A DNA stretch of 64,000 bases from Burkholderiales bacterium PBB1 (GTDB taxonomy: Bacteria; Pseudomonadota; Gammaproteobacteria; Burkholderiales; Burkholderiaceae_C). The position numbers and the translations under genes were made by a program. The stretch spans positions 310,001 through 374,000 of the forward strand of contig NKIN01000001.1 in assembly GCA_002255905.1 (NCBI GenBank), in the 5' to 3' direction. The first letter of the stretch is position 1; every line of letters begins with the position of its first letter. Of this stretch, positions 9,918 through 18,082 are shown one piece after another. The notes beneath the pieces are model-generated. The model had not been told where the DNA came from. It saw only the letters and a list, made by a program, of their open reading frames with translations, and made no database searches.

Positions 9918-11492
9918 TCAAGCAGCGATGGCGCCAGGGCGGTCGGCTTCGACCACAAAGCTCGCGCTGGTGCGCACATTGCTGGCGGGATCGTTCACGT
10001 CATCGACGGCCCGCAGTGCCACCTGCAGGTGCTCCGCGTCGAGGGTGAACAGCATGCAGCCGCGCCGATCGCTGCGGCTCAGCTGGATGTGCGGGTTGAA
10101 GGTGCGCGCCATGTCGAGCAATTCCTGCGGCCGGCCGTGGCTCGCAATCGAGGTGCCACAGAACTCGGTGGCCACGGTGGGCGACTCCGGGCGGTCGAAG
10201 TCGGCTTTCAGGTCGGCCACGACATGGGCATGCACGTCGCCTCCGAGCACGACCACGCCCGGCACGCGCCGCTTGGCCACTGCGCCCAGCAGCCGTTGGC
10301 GCGCCAGCGGGTAGCCATCCCAGCCGTCGCTCCAGTAGGTGCCGCCACCGTCGGCGGTGTCGGTCCAGGAATGCCGTGCCATCAGCGTCTGCTGGGCCAG
10401 GAGGTTCCATGGTCGGTGCAGGTCCCACCCCTCGGCCAGCCAGCGTTCCTGTTCTGCGCCGAGCAAGGTGCGGCGGGGGTCGAGCAGCGCCGCGCATTCA
10501 GCGGACTTCACGGTGTTCGAGCCGCCCCGGCCCGGTCGGGGGCAAGCCTGCGGGTCGCGGTGCTGTCGACCGTCCAGCAAATGAATGCGTGCCAGCGAGC
10601 CCCAGTCGAGCCGCCCGGTGATGCGCATCGCGCCACCCGGTGTGTCGAACCGGGGCCGAGCCGCCTTGGGAAACGGCATGTGCTCCCAATAGGCCTGGTA
10701 GGCGGCCGCGCGGCGTGCCGGAAAGAGGGGGTCCAGACGCGGGTCCTGCAACCCGGCGTAGTCGTTCTCGACCTCGTGGTCGTCCCACACCATCAACCAC
10801 GGGGCGCTGGCGTGCGCGGCCTGCAGCAGCGGATCGCGCTTGTAGGTGGCGTAGCGCGCGCGGTAGCTCTCCAGGTCATGGGCCTCGCCGCCTTCGTGAC
10901 GGCGCGGGAAGTCTGATCGGGACGCGCCTTCGTAGATGTAGTCGCCGAGGAACATGACCAGATCGAGGTTCTGCTCGGCCACGTCGCGCCACGCGGCGTA
11001 GTGGCCTGCGTCGTAGCGCTGGCAGCTGGCGATGGCAAAGCGCAGGGGTGTGGTCGCACGGGCGTTGGGTCGCGGCGCCGTGCGGGTGCGCCCTGTGGCG
11101 CTGCGCTCGCCCAGCGCCTGAAAACGGTACCAGTACCAGCGACCTGGCTCCAGACCGCGAGGCTGGGCGTGCACGCTGTGCGCCCACGAGGCTGCGGCCA
11201 TGTCGGTGCCGCGTGCGGCGATGCGGGTGAAGGCCTCGTCGTGCGCCAGTTCCCATTGCACTTCGACACGCGTTGGCAGGTCGCTGCCGGTCAACCGGGT
11301 CCACAGCACCACGCTGTCGGCTGTCGGGCTGCCGGAGGCAATGCCAAGGTCGAAACGGGAAAACGCGATCGAGACCGACGCAGCCGGTGCGGCGGCGGCC
11401 AGGTCGTCGTCGGCGCTGCGACACCAGCCTGTAGAGCCGCCCAGCGCGGTGGCGGTCGATGCATGCAGGAACTGTCGCCGGGTCGTGCTCAT
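9918..11492 (-). CDS. phoD: Tat-exported alkaline phosphatase D / phosphodiesterase
   Basis: 524 aa from ATG 11492. The N-terminus MSTTRRQFLHASTATA is a twin-arginine signal, so the enzyme is exported folded. An N-terminal Fn3-like PhoD domain (FDLGIASGSPTADSVVLWTR) is followed by the metallophosphatase domain with the expected metal and catalytic motifs: ASCQRYDAGHYAAW, FLGDYIYE, WDDHEVENDYAG, LGGDVHAH and FCGTSIASHG. PhoD enzymes use Ca and Fe and cleave phosphate mono- and diesters in the periplasm. An in-frame extension to 11708 has no signal-like character and is not used. No Pho box was identified. Confidence 0.92.
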   Translation of the reverse strand: MSTTRRQFLHASTATALGGSTGWCRSADDDLAAAAPAASVSIAFSRFDLGIASGSPTADSVVLWTRLTGSDLPTRVEVQWELAHDEAFTRIAARGTDMAAASWAHSVHAQPRGLEPGRWYWYRFQALGERSATGRTRTAPRPNARATTPLRFAIASCQRYDAGHYAAWRDVAEQNLDLVMFLGDYIYEGASRSDFPRRHEGGEAHDLESYRARYATYKRDPLLQAAHASAPWLMVWDDHEVENDYAGLQDPRLDPLFPARRAAAYQAYWEHMPFPKAARPRFDTPGGAMRITGRLDWGSLARIHLLDGRQHRDPQACPRPGRGGSNTVKSAECAALLDPRRTLLGAEQERWLAEGWDLHRPWNLLAQQTLMARHSWTDTADGGGTYWSDGWDGYPLARQRLLGAVAKRRVPGVVVLGGDVHAHVVADLKADFDRPESPTVATEFCGTSIASHGRPQELLDMARTFNPHIQLSRSDRRGCMLFTLDAEHLQVALRAVDDVNDPASNVRTSASFVVEADRPGAIAA

Positions 11493-11568
11493 GGAATCGC
11501 CGCCAGGGCAGGCGGCGCCGAAGTCTAGTGATCGGGCGCCATCATGCCCGCGACCCGATGACCCCGGT

Positions 11569-12519
11569 TCAGGCGAGGCTGGCGATCGCTGCGATCCGTA
11601 GCCATGACCAGTAGGCCGCCGCGATGCCGATGGCATACAGCAGCGGCCTGCGCACCGAAGACGCCCAGGGCCTGCGCGACAACCACCGTGTGAGCACGTA
11701 AGCCACACCCACGGTGAACAACTGTCCTAGTTCGACGCCTACGTTGAACGTCAGCAACGCGATGGGCAGGTGGTTTTCTGGCAGGCCGATGTCCTTCAGG
11801 GCGCCGGCGAAACCCAGCCCATGCACCAGCCCGAACAGGAAGGCCACCAGCGCAGGCCATTGACGGGCCAGTGTCTGACGCTCGCGCAAGGCCTCGCCTG
11901 CCACCAGCATGATCGACAGCGCGATCGTCGCCTCCACCGGGGGAGATCGCAATGTCAGCCACCCGAGCGCACTGCTCGCCAGCGTCAGGCTGTGTGCCAC
12001 GGTGAACGCAGTGATGGTCCATACCAGCCGGCGCTCGAAGCCGACCAGGCACAAAAGGCCGATCACGAACATCAGGTGGTCATAGCCGCTGAGGATGTGC
12101 TCGATGCCGAGCACCGTGTAAGCGGAGGCAATTTCAGAGATGCCGCGCCGATCATCCGCCGAGCCGTACAAATGAACCGTCGGCTGTCCGCCGGTGATCG
12201 TGTACGCACGGACTTGCCCGTCCAGCCAGTTGATCTTGACGATCGCTGCTGAATAGCGTTTGCCCACACCCTCCACCGACAGGGTCCCCGAGAGGCCGGC
12301 GTCCCCGCAGTGCAGGATGTTTTCCTCGGCACGGCAGCCCGCAGGCCATACCGGTGTCAGGTCCTGGCTGGCCGGGCGCTCGCTGCTGCCCCACTGCCAG
12401 ACGAACTCGCCGCGGCTGACTTCGCGCAGACCCAGCTCGGCCATGGTCATCTCATGGGCCACGGCCGGCATGCTCAGCAGCGTCAGCGCGGCCAACAGCC
12501 ATTGACCGAGCCAGCGCAT
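11569..12519 (-). CDS. HupE/UreJ-family membrane protein
   Basis: 316 aa from ATG 12519, which shares one base with the stop of the upstream isomerase gene (TGATG), so translation is coupled. The signal peptide ends near AVAHEM. A periplasmic domain of ~110 residues is followed by 6-7 membrane helices with the family signature GIEHILSGYDHLMFVIG and a second His motif FGLVHGLGFAGAL. HupE/UreJ proteins are associated with nickel or other metal supply to secreted or hydrogenase/urease enzymes. Here the company is a DUF3604 protein and a foldase, so a metal-supply role for that enzyme is an inference. Confidence 0.85.
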   Translation of the reverse strand: MRWLGQWLLAALTLLSMPAVAHEMTMAELGLREVSRGEFVWQWGSSERPASQDLTPVWPAGCRAEENILHCGDAGLSGTLSVEGVGKRYSAAIVKINWLDGQVRAYTITGGQPTVHLYGSADDRRGISEIASAYTVLGIEHILSGYDHLMFVIGLLCLVGFERRLVWTITAFTVAHSLTLASSALGWLTLRSPPVEATIALSIMLVAGEALRERQTLARQWPALVAFLFGLVHGLGFAGALKDIGLPENHLPIALLTFNVGVELGQLFTVGVAYVLTRWLSRRPWASSVRRPLLYAIGIAAAYWSWLRIAAIASLA

Positions 12520-13385
12520 CACAGCGGAGCTCCCTCGGTCTTGACGATGTACTTCTTGCCCAGTTCGCGCACCGCATCGGTTCGCATCTGGGCCATCGTC
12601 GCATCGGTCCAGTCCTGCAGCACCACGCCACGCAACGTGTCGAACACGGCGGGCTTGGGCGGGACGATCGCATCGAGCCGCATCACGCGCAGCCCATCAC
12701 GACTGGCCAGTGCACGCCACTCGCCTGGCGGTGCTTCCTCGAGTGCCTGCGCGAATTCGGCGCCATAGCCTTGAACCAGGTTGTCGTGCGGCCGGCCCTT
12801 GAACACGCGCAGTCCGGCTTTGGCGTCGCCCGGCGCGCCCGCGTTCAAGGCGTCGACAAACGCCCGCACCGCCGATTCCGAGTTGTCACCGCTGAGTACG
12901 GCCTCCTGAAAGTCGTAGCGTGTCGGCTCGTCGTATTTGGACCGCTGTGTCTCGAACCACTGGCGCAAGGTCGTGTCGTCGATCGGTGGCAGCGTCAACC
13001 CTGCCTCAATGGACATCAAGGCCTTGAAGATCACCCGATCGCGGATCGTGGGATCGCCCCGATCCACCCGCATGGCCAACCCTTCGCGATACAGCACCTC
13101 GTTGTCGAGCCAACGGCGGCGCAGCGTGTTGAGCTCTTCGGGGTTGGGTGCGCGGCCGCGCGATTCCTTGAACAGTCGGATGGCTTCGCTGTCGACGTCG
13201 GCGGCCACCACGATGGTGTGTGGGTCATCCGATCGCTCGATCAGGGCATGGTCAAGCGCAAACAGCAACCCGCCTGCCAAGATGAAGTGCAGCAGTGGTT
13301 CACGCAGCCAGTCTCGCCACAGCTTGCTGCGCCGAGTGGTGGACGCTGAGCCTGGGCTACTCGGAATCGGAAACGGTGTGGACAT
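12519..13385 (-). CDS. Membrane-anchored parvulin-type peptidyl-prolyl isomerase
   Basis: 288 aa from ATG 13385 (MSTPFPIPSS). One hydrophobic anchor at ~residues 32-50 (LLHFILAGGLLFALDHALIE) is followed by a helical SurA-N-like region and a C-terminal stretch where the parvulin domain is expected. The catalytic pattern is divergent and the assignment rests partly on overall architecture and neighbours. It is directly fused by stop/start overlap to the HupE/UreJ gene and lies downstream of the DUF3604 gene, beyond a terminator. A role in folding the exported DUF3604 protein is plausible but unproven. Confidence 0.68.
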   Translation of the reverse strand: MSTPFPIPSSPGSASTTRRSKLWRDWLREPLLHFILAGGLLFALDHALIERSDDPHTIVVAADVDSEAIRLFKESRGRAPNPEELNTLRRRWLDNEVLYREGLAMRVDRGDPTIRDRVIFKALMSIEAGLTLPPIDDTTLRQWFETQRSKYDEPTRYDFQEAVLSGDNSESAVRAFVDALNAGAPGDAKAGLRVFKGRPHDNLVQGYGAEFAQALEEAPPGEWRALASRDGLRVMRLDAIVPPKPAVFDTLRGVVLQDWTDATMAQMRTDAVRELGKKYIVKTEGAPL

Positions 13386-13513
13386 CGTGATTTCGGCGTC
13401 GGTCAGAAATAGCTGCGATGACACGAAAACGGGCCATGTCGATGCATCGCCAGCAGGGATGACAACGATCGTAGATCGCCCTCAAGTCACTATTAAGACG
13501 ATCGCCGTACTGA

Positions 13514-13547
13514 AAGAAAAACGCCGCGCGGAAGTCCGCGCGGCGTT
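13514..13547 (-). terminator. Rho-independent terminator after DUF3604 gene
   Basis: Perfect 13-bp arms at 13520-13532 and 13535-13547 separated by two bases; the minus-strand read-out continues into a T-rich run (13519-13514). It lies 26 bp past the DUF3604 stop. Confidence 0.92.
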
Positions 13548-13573
13548 GGCACTGGGTTGCCCGTACGAAGTGC

Positions 13574-15892
13574 TTACTTGACGCCCGCCACGATCGTCGA
13601 GCCTTGAACTTCGACGTAGATCGGGTTGCTGTAGAACCAAAGATCTGCCCAGGCTGCGACGTCGTAAGCGACGAACTTGCCGGTGTACGCGCCCACCGTC
13701 TTGGTCGGCAGGTGCGATGGGCAACCATTGAAGTTCGTGGTGCCAACGGTGGTGCAAGGAATCTTCAGGTTCGCATTGATCGCGACGCCGTCCGTACCGC
13801 CAGGCACGCTCGGGTTGACCGCTCCGGCATTGGTGGCCAGATCGGACAGCGGGTTGCCGCTGGCGTCCGTCTCGAAGGGAACGGCAGCAGGCAGGTTGGT
13901 GCCCCTCAAGCGGACGTACTGCGATGCCGACACCGCGGGAATGCGGAACGTCATCTTGCGGAGATCACCCGCCGCGGCGGTCCAGGTGGCACTGTTGAAG
14001 GTCTTGACCACCGCGGCGGAGGTGTTCTTTGCCGCTGCAGGCACCGTGCTCAGGTCTGGGTTGGTGAGCCAGGTGTTGGGCCACTGTCCGGCGTATTCCG
14101 CAGGCACTGCCGGATTCTTGTAGCCGGTCACCAGACCGCGGATCACGTCGATGTGGTCGAGCACCGGCATGTTCATCGGCTGGGCGATGTTCACCTGGGC
14201 CAGCGATGGGTTGGGGAAGGTGTACGGCGAGTTGTTCGGGCCTGACGGGTCGCGCACAACGATCGACACCACGATTTCCGCGCCAGGGCGCACGACGAGC
14301 TTCTCGCCCATCGTGGCGCAGCCCGGGACATCAACGCTCGTGTTGCCGTGGGCAGCAGCCAGGGCCAAGGCTTCGACTGCTGCGCTGCTGCGGCCGCCAA
14401 CGCCGGGGTACGACGCACAGGCGACGAACGACAGACGGTCGATCAACTGGCCACTGGCCGCGAAGTTGTTGCCGCTGCGCAAGCCGTCGACGATGGCCTG
14501 GGGCCGCAGCTTGTCCGAGCCGTTGCGCACCATCGTGAAGTTGCGCTGGTACTCACCAGGCAGGAAGTCCTGCGTGCTGCGGCGGTCGTCGGTGCCGAAG
14601 GCGCCACGGTTGTGCCAGTCGGAGCTGGCGAAGAACCAGAAGTTGCGGCCTTCGCCGAGCAGTGCGTCCCAGACACCACCGACCTGCGCGCCGTAGACGC
14701 CGGTGCCGCCATACGTGGTGCCGCCGACGCTGTCGATGTTGACCCCGCCGATGTTGTTGCGGCGGGTGGCGTACTCACCGCGGTCTGACGAGGCACCATG
14801 GCCCGGTTGGGTTTCCATGCCGAACGCGACCTTGGGGGCGGCGTTGTTGAAGTTGCGCAGGTGCTCGATGTTGAAGCCGTTGTTGCCGTTGGGGTTGAAC
14901 GGGCCTGCACGCTCCAGGTGAGCCGGTACGTAGTAGCTGCCGTTCGGGTGGTATTCCGCCATCCACTTCACCGCCTCCACGGTCTTGGCGTGGCCCCGGT
15001 TGCCGGTGCCTGCGCCAGTCGATGGGATGAGCTTCTGTGCGGTGGGATCCCACGGCGTGACGGTGTCGGCGGCATTCAGGCTGCCGGTGACAGCGCAGTT
15101 CCAGTTGTTGCCGACCGTGCTGCCAACGGTGAGGTTGCCGCGGCTGGTGTCGGTGTCGTTGCGGTCAAAGCAGTATTCCCACTGCGCCATCGCGTTGGCG
15201 TTGCCGAGCGGCGTGTAACCAGGGCCGGTGGGCAACACGGCAGTGTCGACAGACACCGGCATCTGCCCGGTGATCACCGAGGCCGATGCGTGCTCATGGC
15301 CTGCGACCACCGACTCGACGCCGATGAACAGGGGCTTGTTCTTCAAGGCTGACAGGTATTCCAGCACCGGGTACTGGAACTCCTGGATCGACTGCCAGCG
15401 CCACATCACCTGATTGGGCGCCGAGCCAGACACGCGGCCCTTCGGGTTCACGGGCGGGGTGGAGTTCTGCCAGGTGGTGGTCGGGCCTTGCGATGTGATC
15501 GGGTAGGCCGGCGTGTTTAGCGTCGGGTCGTAGACGGAAGAGTTGTAGTTGATCGCAGCCGGTCCGGTCCCGTCGCCGGTGGCCGGGTCGAACAAGCCGC
15601 CCACGGTGGCACCGGCGTCCTCGGCCAGCGTGCAGTTGCGGTTGCCGCTGCCGCCGTGGCCTGCCTGAACGAACCAGTCCAGACCAAAGGTGGCGTCGGT
15701 GGACTTCTTCACCAGTTTCTGCATCGAGATGGAGCCATCGGAGCAGGTGGTGTGGTTGTGGAAGTCACCCGTCACGTACTTGCCGGCTGGCTTCGCGGCA
15801 CTGGCCGTCAAGGGTGCTGCCACCATGACGCTGGCACCGATGGCCGCCAGTGATGCGAGTGCGATCTGGTTCCTCTTGAATCCTGGTTTCAT
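13574..15892 (-). CDS. Secreted DUF3604 protein with PHP-like metal motif
   Basis: 772 aa from ATG 15892, with GGAG seven bases upstream. A Sec signal peptide ends around residue 32 (TASAA). The mature protein begins with GDFHNHTTCSDG (His45, His47, Asp52), the HxH...D metal motif of the PHP superfamily. Further metal-type motifs include GHEHAS and FFASSDWHNRGAFG. DUF3604 proteins are secreted, presumed metal-dependent hydrolases with no settled substrate. The following isomerase and HupE/UreJ genes suggest a dedicated maturation module. At 772 aa it is long for a hydrolase, with Gly/Asn/Thr-rich spacer regions. Confidence 0.88.
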   Translation of the reverse strand: MKPGFKRNQIALASLAAIGASVMVAAPLTASAAKPAGKYVTGDFHNHTTCSDGSISMQKLVKKSTDATFGLDWFVQAGHGGSGNRNCTLAEDAGATVGGLFDPATGDGTGPAAINYNSSVYDPTLNTPAYPITSQGPTTTWQNSTPPVNPKGRVSGSAPNQVMWRWQSIQEFQYPVLEYLSALKNKPLFIGVESVVAGHEHASASVITGQMPVSVDTAVLPTGPGYTPLGNANAMAQWEYCFDRNDTDTSRGNLTVGSTVGNNWNCAVTGSLNAADTVTPWDPTAQKLIPSTGAGTGNRGHAKTVEAVKWMAEYHPNGSYYVPAHLERAGPFNPNGNNGFNIEHLRNFNNAAPKVAFGMETQPGHGASSDRGEYATRRNNIGGVNIDSVGGTTYGGTGVYGAQVGGVWDALLGEGRNFWFFASSDWHNRGAFGTDDRRSTQDFLPGEYQRNFTMVRNGSDKLRPQAIVDGLRSGNNFAASGQLIDRLSFVACASYPGVGGRSSAAVEALALAAAHGNTSVDVPGCATMGEKLVVRPGAEIVVSIVVRDPSGPNNSPYTFPNPSLAQVNIAQPMNMPVLDHIDVIRGLVTGYKNPAVPAEYAGQWPNTWLTNPDLSTVPAAAKNTSAAVVKTFNSATWTAAAGDLRKMTFRIPAVSASQYVRLRGTNLPAAVPFETDASGNPLSDLATNAGAVNPSVPGGTDGVAINANLKIPCTTVGTTNFNGCPSHLPTKTVGAYTGKFVAYDVAAWADLWFYSNPIYVEVQGSTIVAGVK

Positions 15893-16280
15893 GAATATGC
15901 TCCGTGTGGGTTCGCCGTGCTGGCTGAAATAACCAGGCTCACGAATTAATACCCGCGATTTGCCCGATTGCCCGGATAGATTAATCATTCGCAGTGACTG
16001 GCGTATGACGGGTGGAGGGCATCAGTTAATCCAAGTGCCTAGTCCGATGTAGCTATTGGCTGCCCATGCGGCGGCACTCAACGGCGCAGAAATTGATCCG
16101 AAATGGCTATCAAAGCTGTCATGAAAGCGACTTGAAACAAGATTTTCTCAAAATCTGTCATGGGATCTTCACGTAAATTGATCCGTTTGGGGTCTGACTG
16201 CTCCTGAATATGCCAAATTAAACTGGATCAGGTTTATTCGTCCGGGATATTCCGGAAATAGGTTAATCAGGAGCAGGCCA
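15893..16280. other. 388-bp AT-richer divergent intergenic region
   Basis: It separates the divergent DUF3604 and PEP-CTERM genes and must carry both promoters. It holds an 11-bp direct repeat AAATTGATCCG at 16090-16100 and 16175-16185, a small hairpin GATTTT-CTC-AAAATC at 16141-16155, and an AGGAG ribosome site just before 16281. No convincing sigma-54 or sigma-70 pair was found by eye. No coding sequence is supported. Confidence 0.55.
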
Positions 16281-16895
16281 ATGAAACTCATTCCCATCAT
16301 CGCCGCTGCCGTCAGCTTGTGCGCTGCGGCTCCCGCGTTTTCTGCCGTCACACTGGATTTCGAAGGCACCACGAGCTTTTCTTCGATCGACAACTTTTAC
16401 AACGGTGGCACCGACGGGGCGGGCGTCTCGGGTGTGAACTACGGCGTTGCCTTCAGCGGCTCGGCCTTGGCGCTGGATGGCAGCGACAGCACCCTGGCAA
16501 CGCCGTTCACCGCCCCCTCGGGCACCCACGTCTTCTTCGCCCCGGATGCGCCGGCGGTGTTGAACGTCGCCAGCGGGTTCACCACGGGCTTGGTGTTCGC
16601 CTATTCCTCCATCGTGGGCACGACCGAAGTCAAGGTGTTCGACGGCCTGAATGCCACGGGCGCCACGCTCGCGACGTTCATGCTGGGCGCAAACTCGTCA
16701 GCATTCGAGCTGTTCTCGAGTGTGTCCAAGGGCTTTGCCGGAACGGCGTACTCGGTTTCGTTCGGCGACAACTTGGGAAACATCGCCTACGACAACGTCA
16801 CGATCGGTGCGGTGCCCGAGCCGGGCTCTGTGCTGTTGATGGCTCTCGGCCTGGCGCTGGTGGGCGTCGTGGCTCGCCGCCAACGTCAGGATTGA
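16281..16895 (+). CDS. PEP-CTERM sorting-domain exported protein
   Basis: 204 aa. A signal peptide occupies residues 1-21 (APAFSA). The mature part is a beta-rich domain (DFEGTTSFSSIDNFYNGGTD) low in Cys and Lys. The C-terminus has VPEPGS at 178-183, then a hydrophobic helix and a basic end (ARRQRQD), the tripartite PEP-CTERM sorting signal read by the exosortase EpsH/XrtA. No exosortase gene is in the window. PEP-CTERM proteins are commonly linked to extracellular polysaccharide and biofilm matrix. AGGAG precedes the start. Confidence 0.9.
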   Translation: MKLIPIIAAAVSLCAAAPAFSAVTLDFEGTTSFSSIDNFYNGGTDGAGVSGVNYGVAFSGSALALDGSDSTLATPFTAPSGTHVFFAPDAPAVLNVASGFTTGLVFAYSSIVGTTEVKVFDGLNATGATLATFMLGANSSAFELFSSVSKGFAGTAYSVSFGDNLGNIAYDNVTIGAVPEPGSVLLMALGLALVGVVARRQRQD

Positions 16896-16903
16896 TTCGC
16901 GAC

Positions 16904-16928
16904 ACGCCCGTTCAGCGGAAACGGGCGT
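16904..16928. terminator. Hairpin between convergent genes (terminator-like, no T-run)
   Basis: Nine-bp perfect arms ACGCCCGTT (16904-16912) and AACGGGCGT (16920-16928) with a 7-nt loop, sitting on the convergent ends of the PEP-CTERM and PCu(A)C genes. There is no T-run on either side, so termination is only a suggestion. Confidence 0.4.
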
Positions 16929-17358
16929 AGTCGACGGTCAGCAGGGCCTCGACGGGGCCCGCCTTCTCGAACAGAAGGCGAAGGGCAAAGGTGCTGCCCA
17001 GCCCCAGCGGAATGGTCACACCCTGCAACTGCAAGTGGATCCCCTGTTCCGTCAGCGCGGACTCCTCGCCGGCGGGGATCGGGAAATCGATGCTGCCATC
17101 GTCTCCCTTGCCCGCCATGACGACGCGCCGGGCGAGGGGTGTGCGCGCATCGAGCAGCCGGTCGCGTTCAACCACGTCCTTGAAGCCCATGCTGACCATT
17201 GCCAGGTCGGTGGCCACGAGTGTGGGCCGTACCCAGGGGTGGACGACCGTCAGGTTGTCGGTGCGGAACTCGCACGCCCGGGCCGCAGGCAACGCCATGG
17301 AAATGCCCCAGCTCAGGCCCAGTTGCAGGGCGCCGCGACGATGTATCCATTGCTTCAT
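16912..17358 (-). CDS. PCu(A)C-family protein with lost copper ligands
   Basis: 148 aa from ATG 17358, with an N-terminal hydrophobic segment resembling a signal peptide (LGLSWGISMALPAARA). The cupredoxin-like PCu(A)C domain starts at VVHPWVRPT. In canonical members copper is held by the pattern H(M)-x10-M-x21-H-x-M. Here the first His position is replaced (RVVMAG), the Met position reads SIDF, and the HxM reads IHLQL, leaving only the His. The fold looks retained but normal Cu(I) delivery to cytochrome oxidase is doubtful. It lies next to a lipoprotein gene on the same strand. Confidence 0.78.
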   Translation of the reverse strand: MKQWIHRRGALQLGLSWGISMALPAARACEFRTDNLTVVHPWVRPTLVATDLAMVSMGFKDVVERDRLLDARTPLARRVVMAGKGDDGSIDFPIPAGEESALTEQGIHLQLQGVTIPLGLGSTFALRLLFEKAGPVEALLTVDYARFR

Positions 17359-17379
17359 GGTGGGACTCCTGGAATTCGC

Positions 17380-18003
17380 TCAAGACGGTGACTGGTGGTC
17401 TTCGACGGGCGGGGGCGCGTAGGGGTCGAAAGCCGGTGAGGGCGGCGCGCTGAGCGCAGGGCCCGTTGCGGCCGGCATGCCGCCCACGGACACGAATGCG
17501 CGCGTGGCCATGAGCTGGCTGGCCACGTCCGTCCTTGAGGGGCGCCCGCCCTGAAGTGCCAGATCGAGTGTCACTTCACTGTTGCCGGGCTGCATCGACA
17601 CGATCCGCGCACCCATCGCCGACAGCGTGGCGTTCACCTGCCCGATCGTCGCCGTGCGGGCGATCACCGCGTTCAGGCGCAATCGCTCGGGCGCTACTGG
17701 CGAGGCTGAGGCGGCCCCTTCATCGACATAGCTGCGCAGCGCCGAATACGCGTAAGCGCCTGGAATGCCATCCAGCAATGTGCCCACGGGGGCTATCGGC
17801 TGGCTGGCCGGGCCACCCGTCAAGGGCGTGCGGGTCTGCTTGGCTGCCTCCCGCCGAGCGTCGGGCGTGGCTGCGGGCCTTGCCATCTGTGGCGCAGACA
17901 GCGATGCAGTCACGGCCGCACGGTCCATGTCGCCACCACATCCGGTGAGCAGCCCCAGCACCGCCAGCATGCCGACATCCACGGCGTGTGAGCTCCACTT
18001 CAT
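17380..18003 (-). CDS. Predicted lipoprotein with subtilisin-propeptide-like segment
   Basis: 207 aa from ATG 18003 (MKWSSHAVDVGML). A lipobox LLTGC puts the lipidated cysteine near residue 22. After a Pro/Ala-rich linker, residues ~105-185 (VNATLSAMGARIVSMQPGNS, then LMATRAFVSVGG) have the spacing of the beta-alpha-beta propeptide fold seen before secreted subtilases, but no protease domain follows. It could be a stand-alone protease inhibitor/chaperone or an unrelated ferredoxin-like fold. The C-terminus is Pro-rich. It follows the fused spermidine-synthase-like gene by 79 bp. Confidence 0.6.
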   Translation of the reverse strand: MKWSSHAVDVGMLAVLGLLTGCGGDMDRAAVTASLSAPQMARPAATPDARREAAKQTRTPLTGGPASQPIAPVGTLLDGIPGAYAYSALRSYVDEGAASASPVAPERLRLNAVIARTATIGQVNATLSAMGARIVSMQPGNSEVTLDLALQGGRPSRTDVASQLMATRAFVSVGGMPAATGPALSAPPSPAFDPYAPPPVEDHQSPS

Positions 18004-18082
18004 GGTCGGCGAGCATAAAGACCGAGGATGAACTCTTCGCGACAACGGATCGGGGAAAAAGGGGCTCATTCGGGGGGCATGT

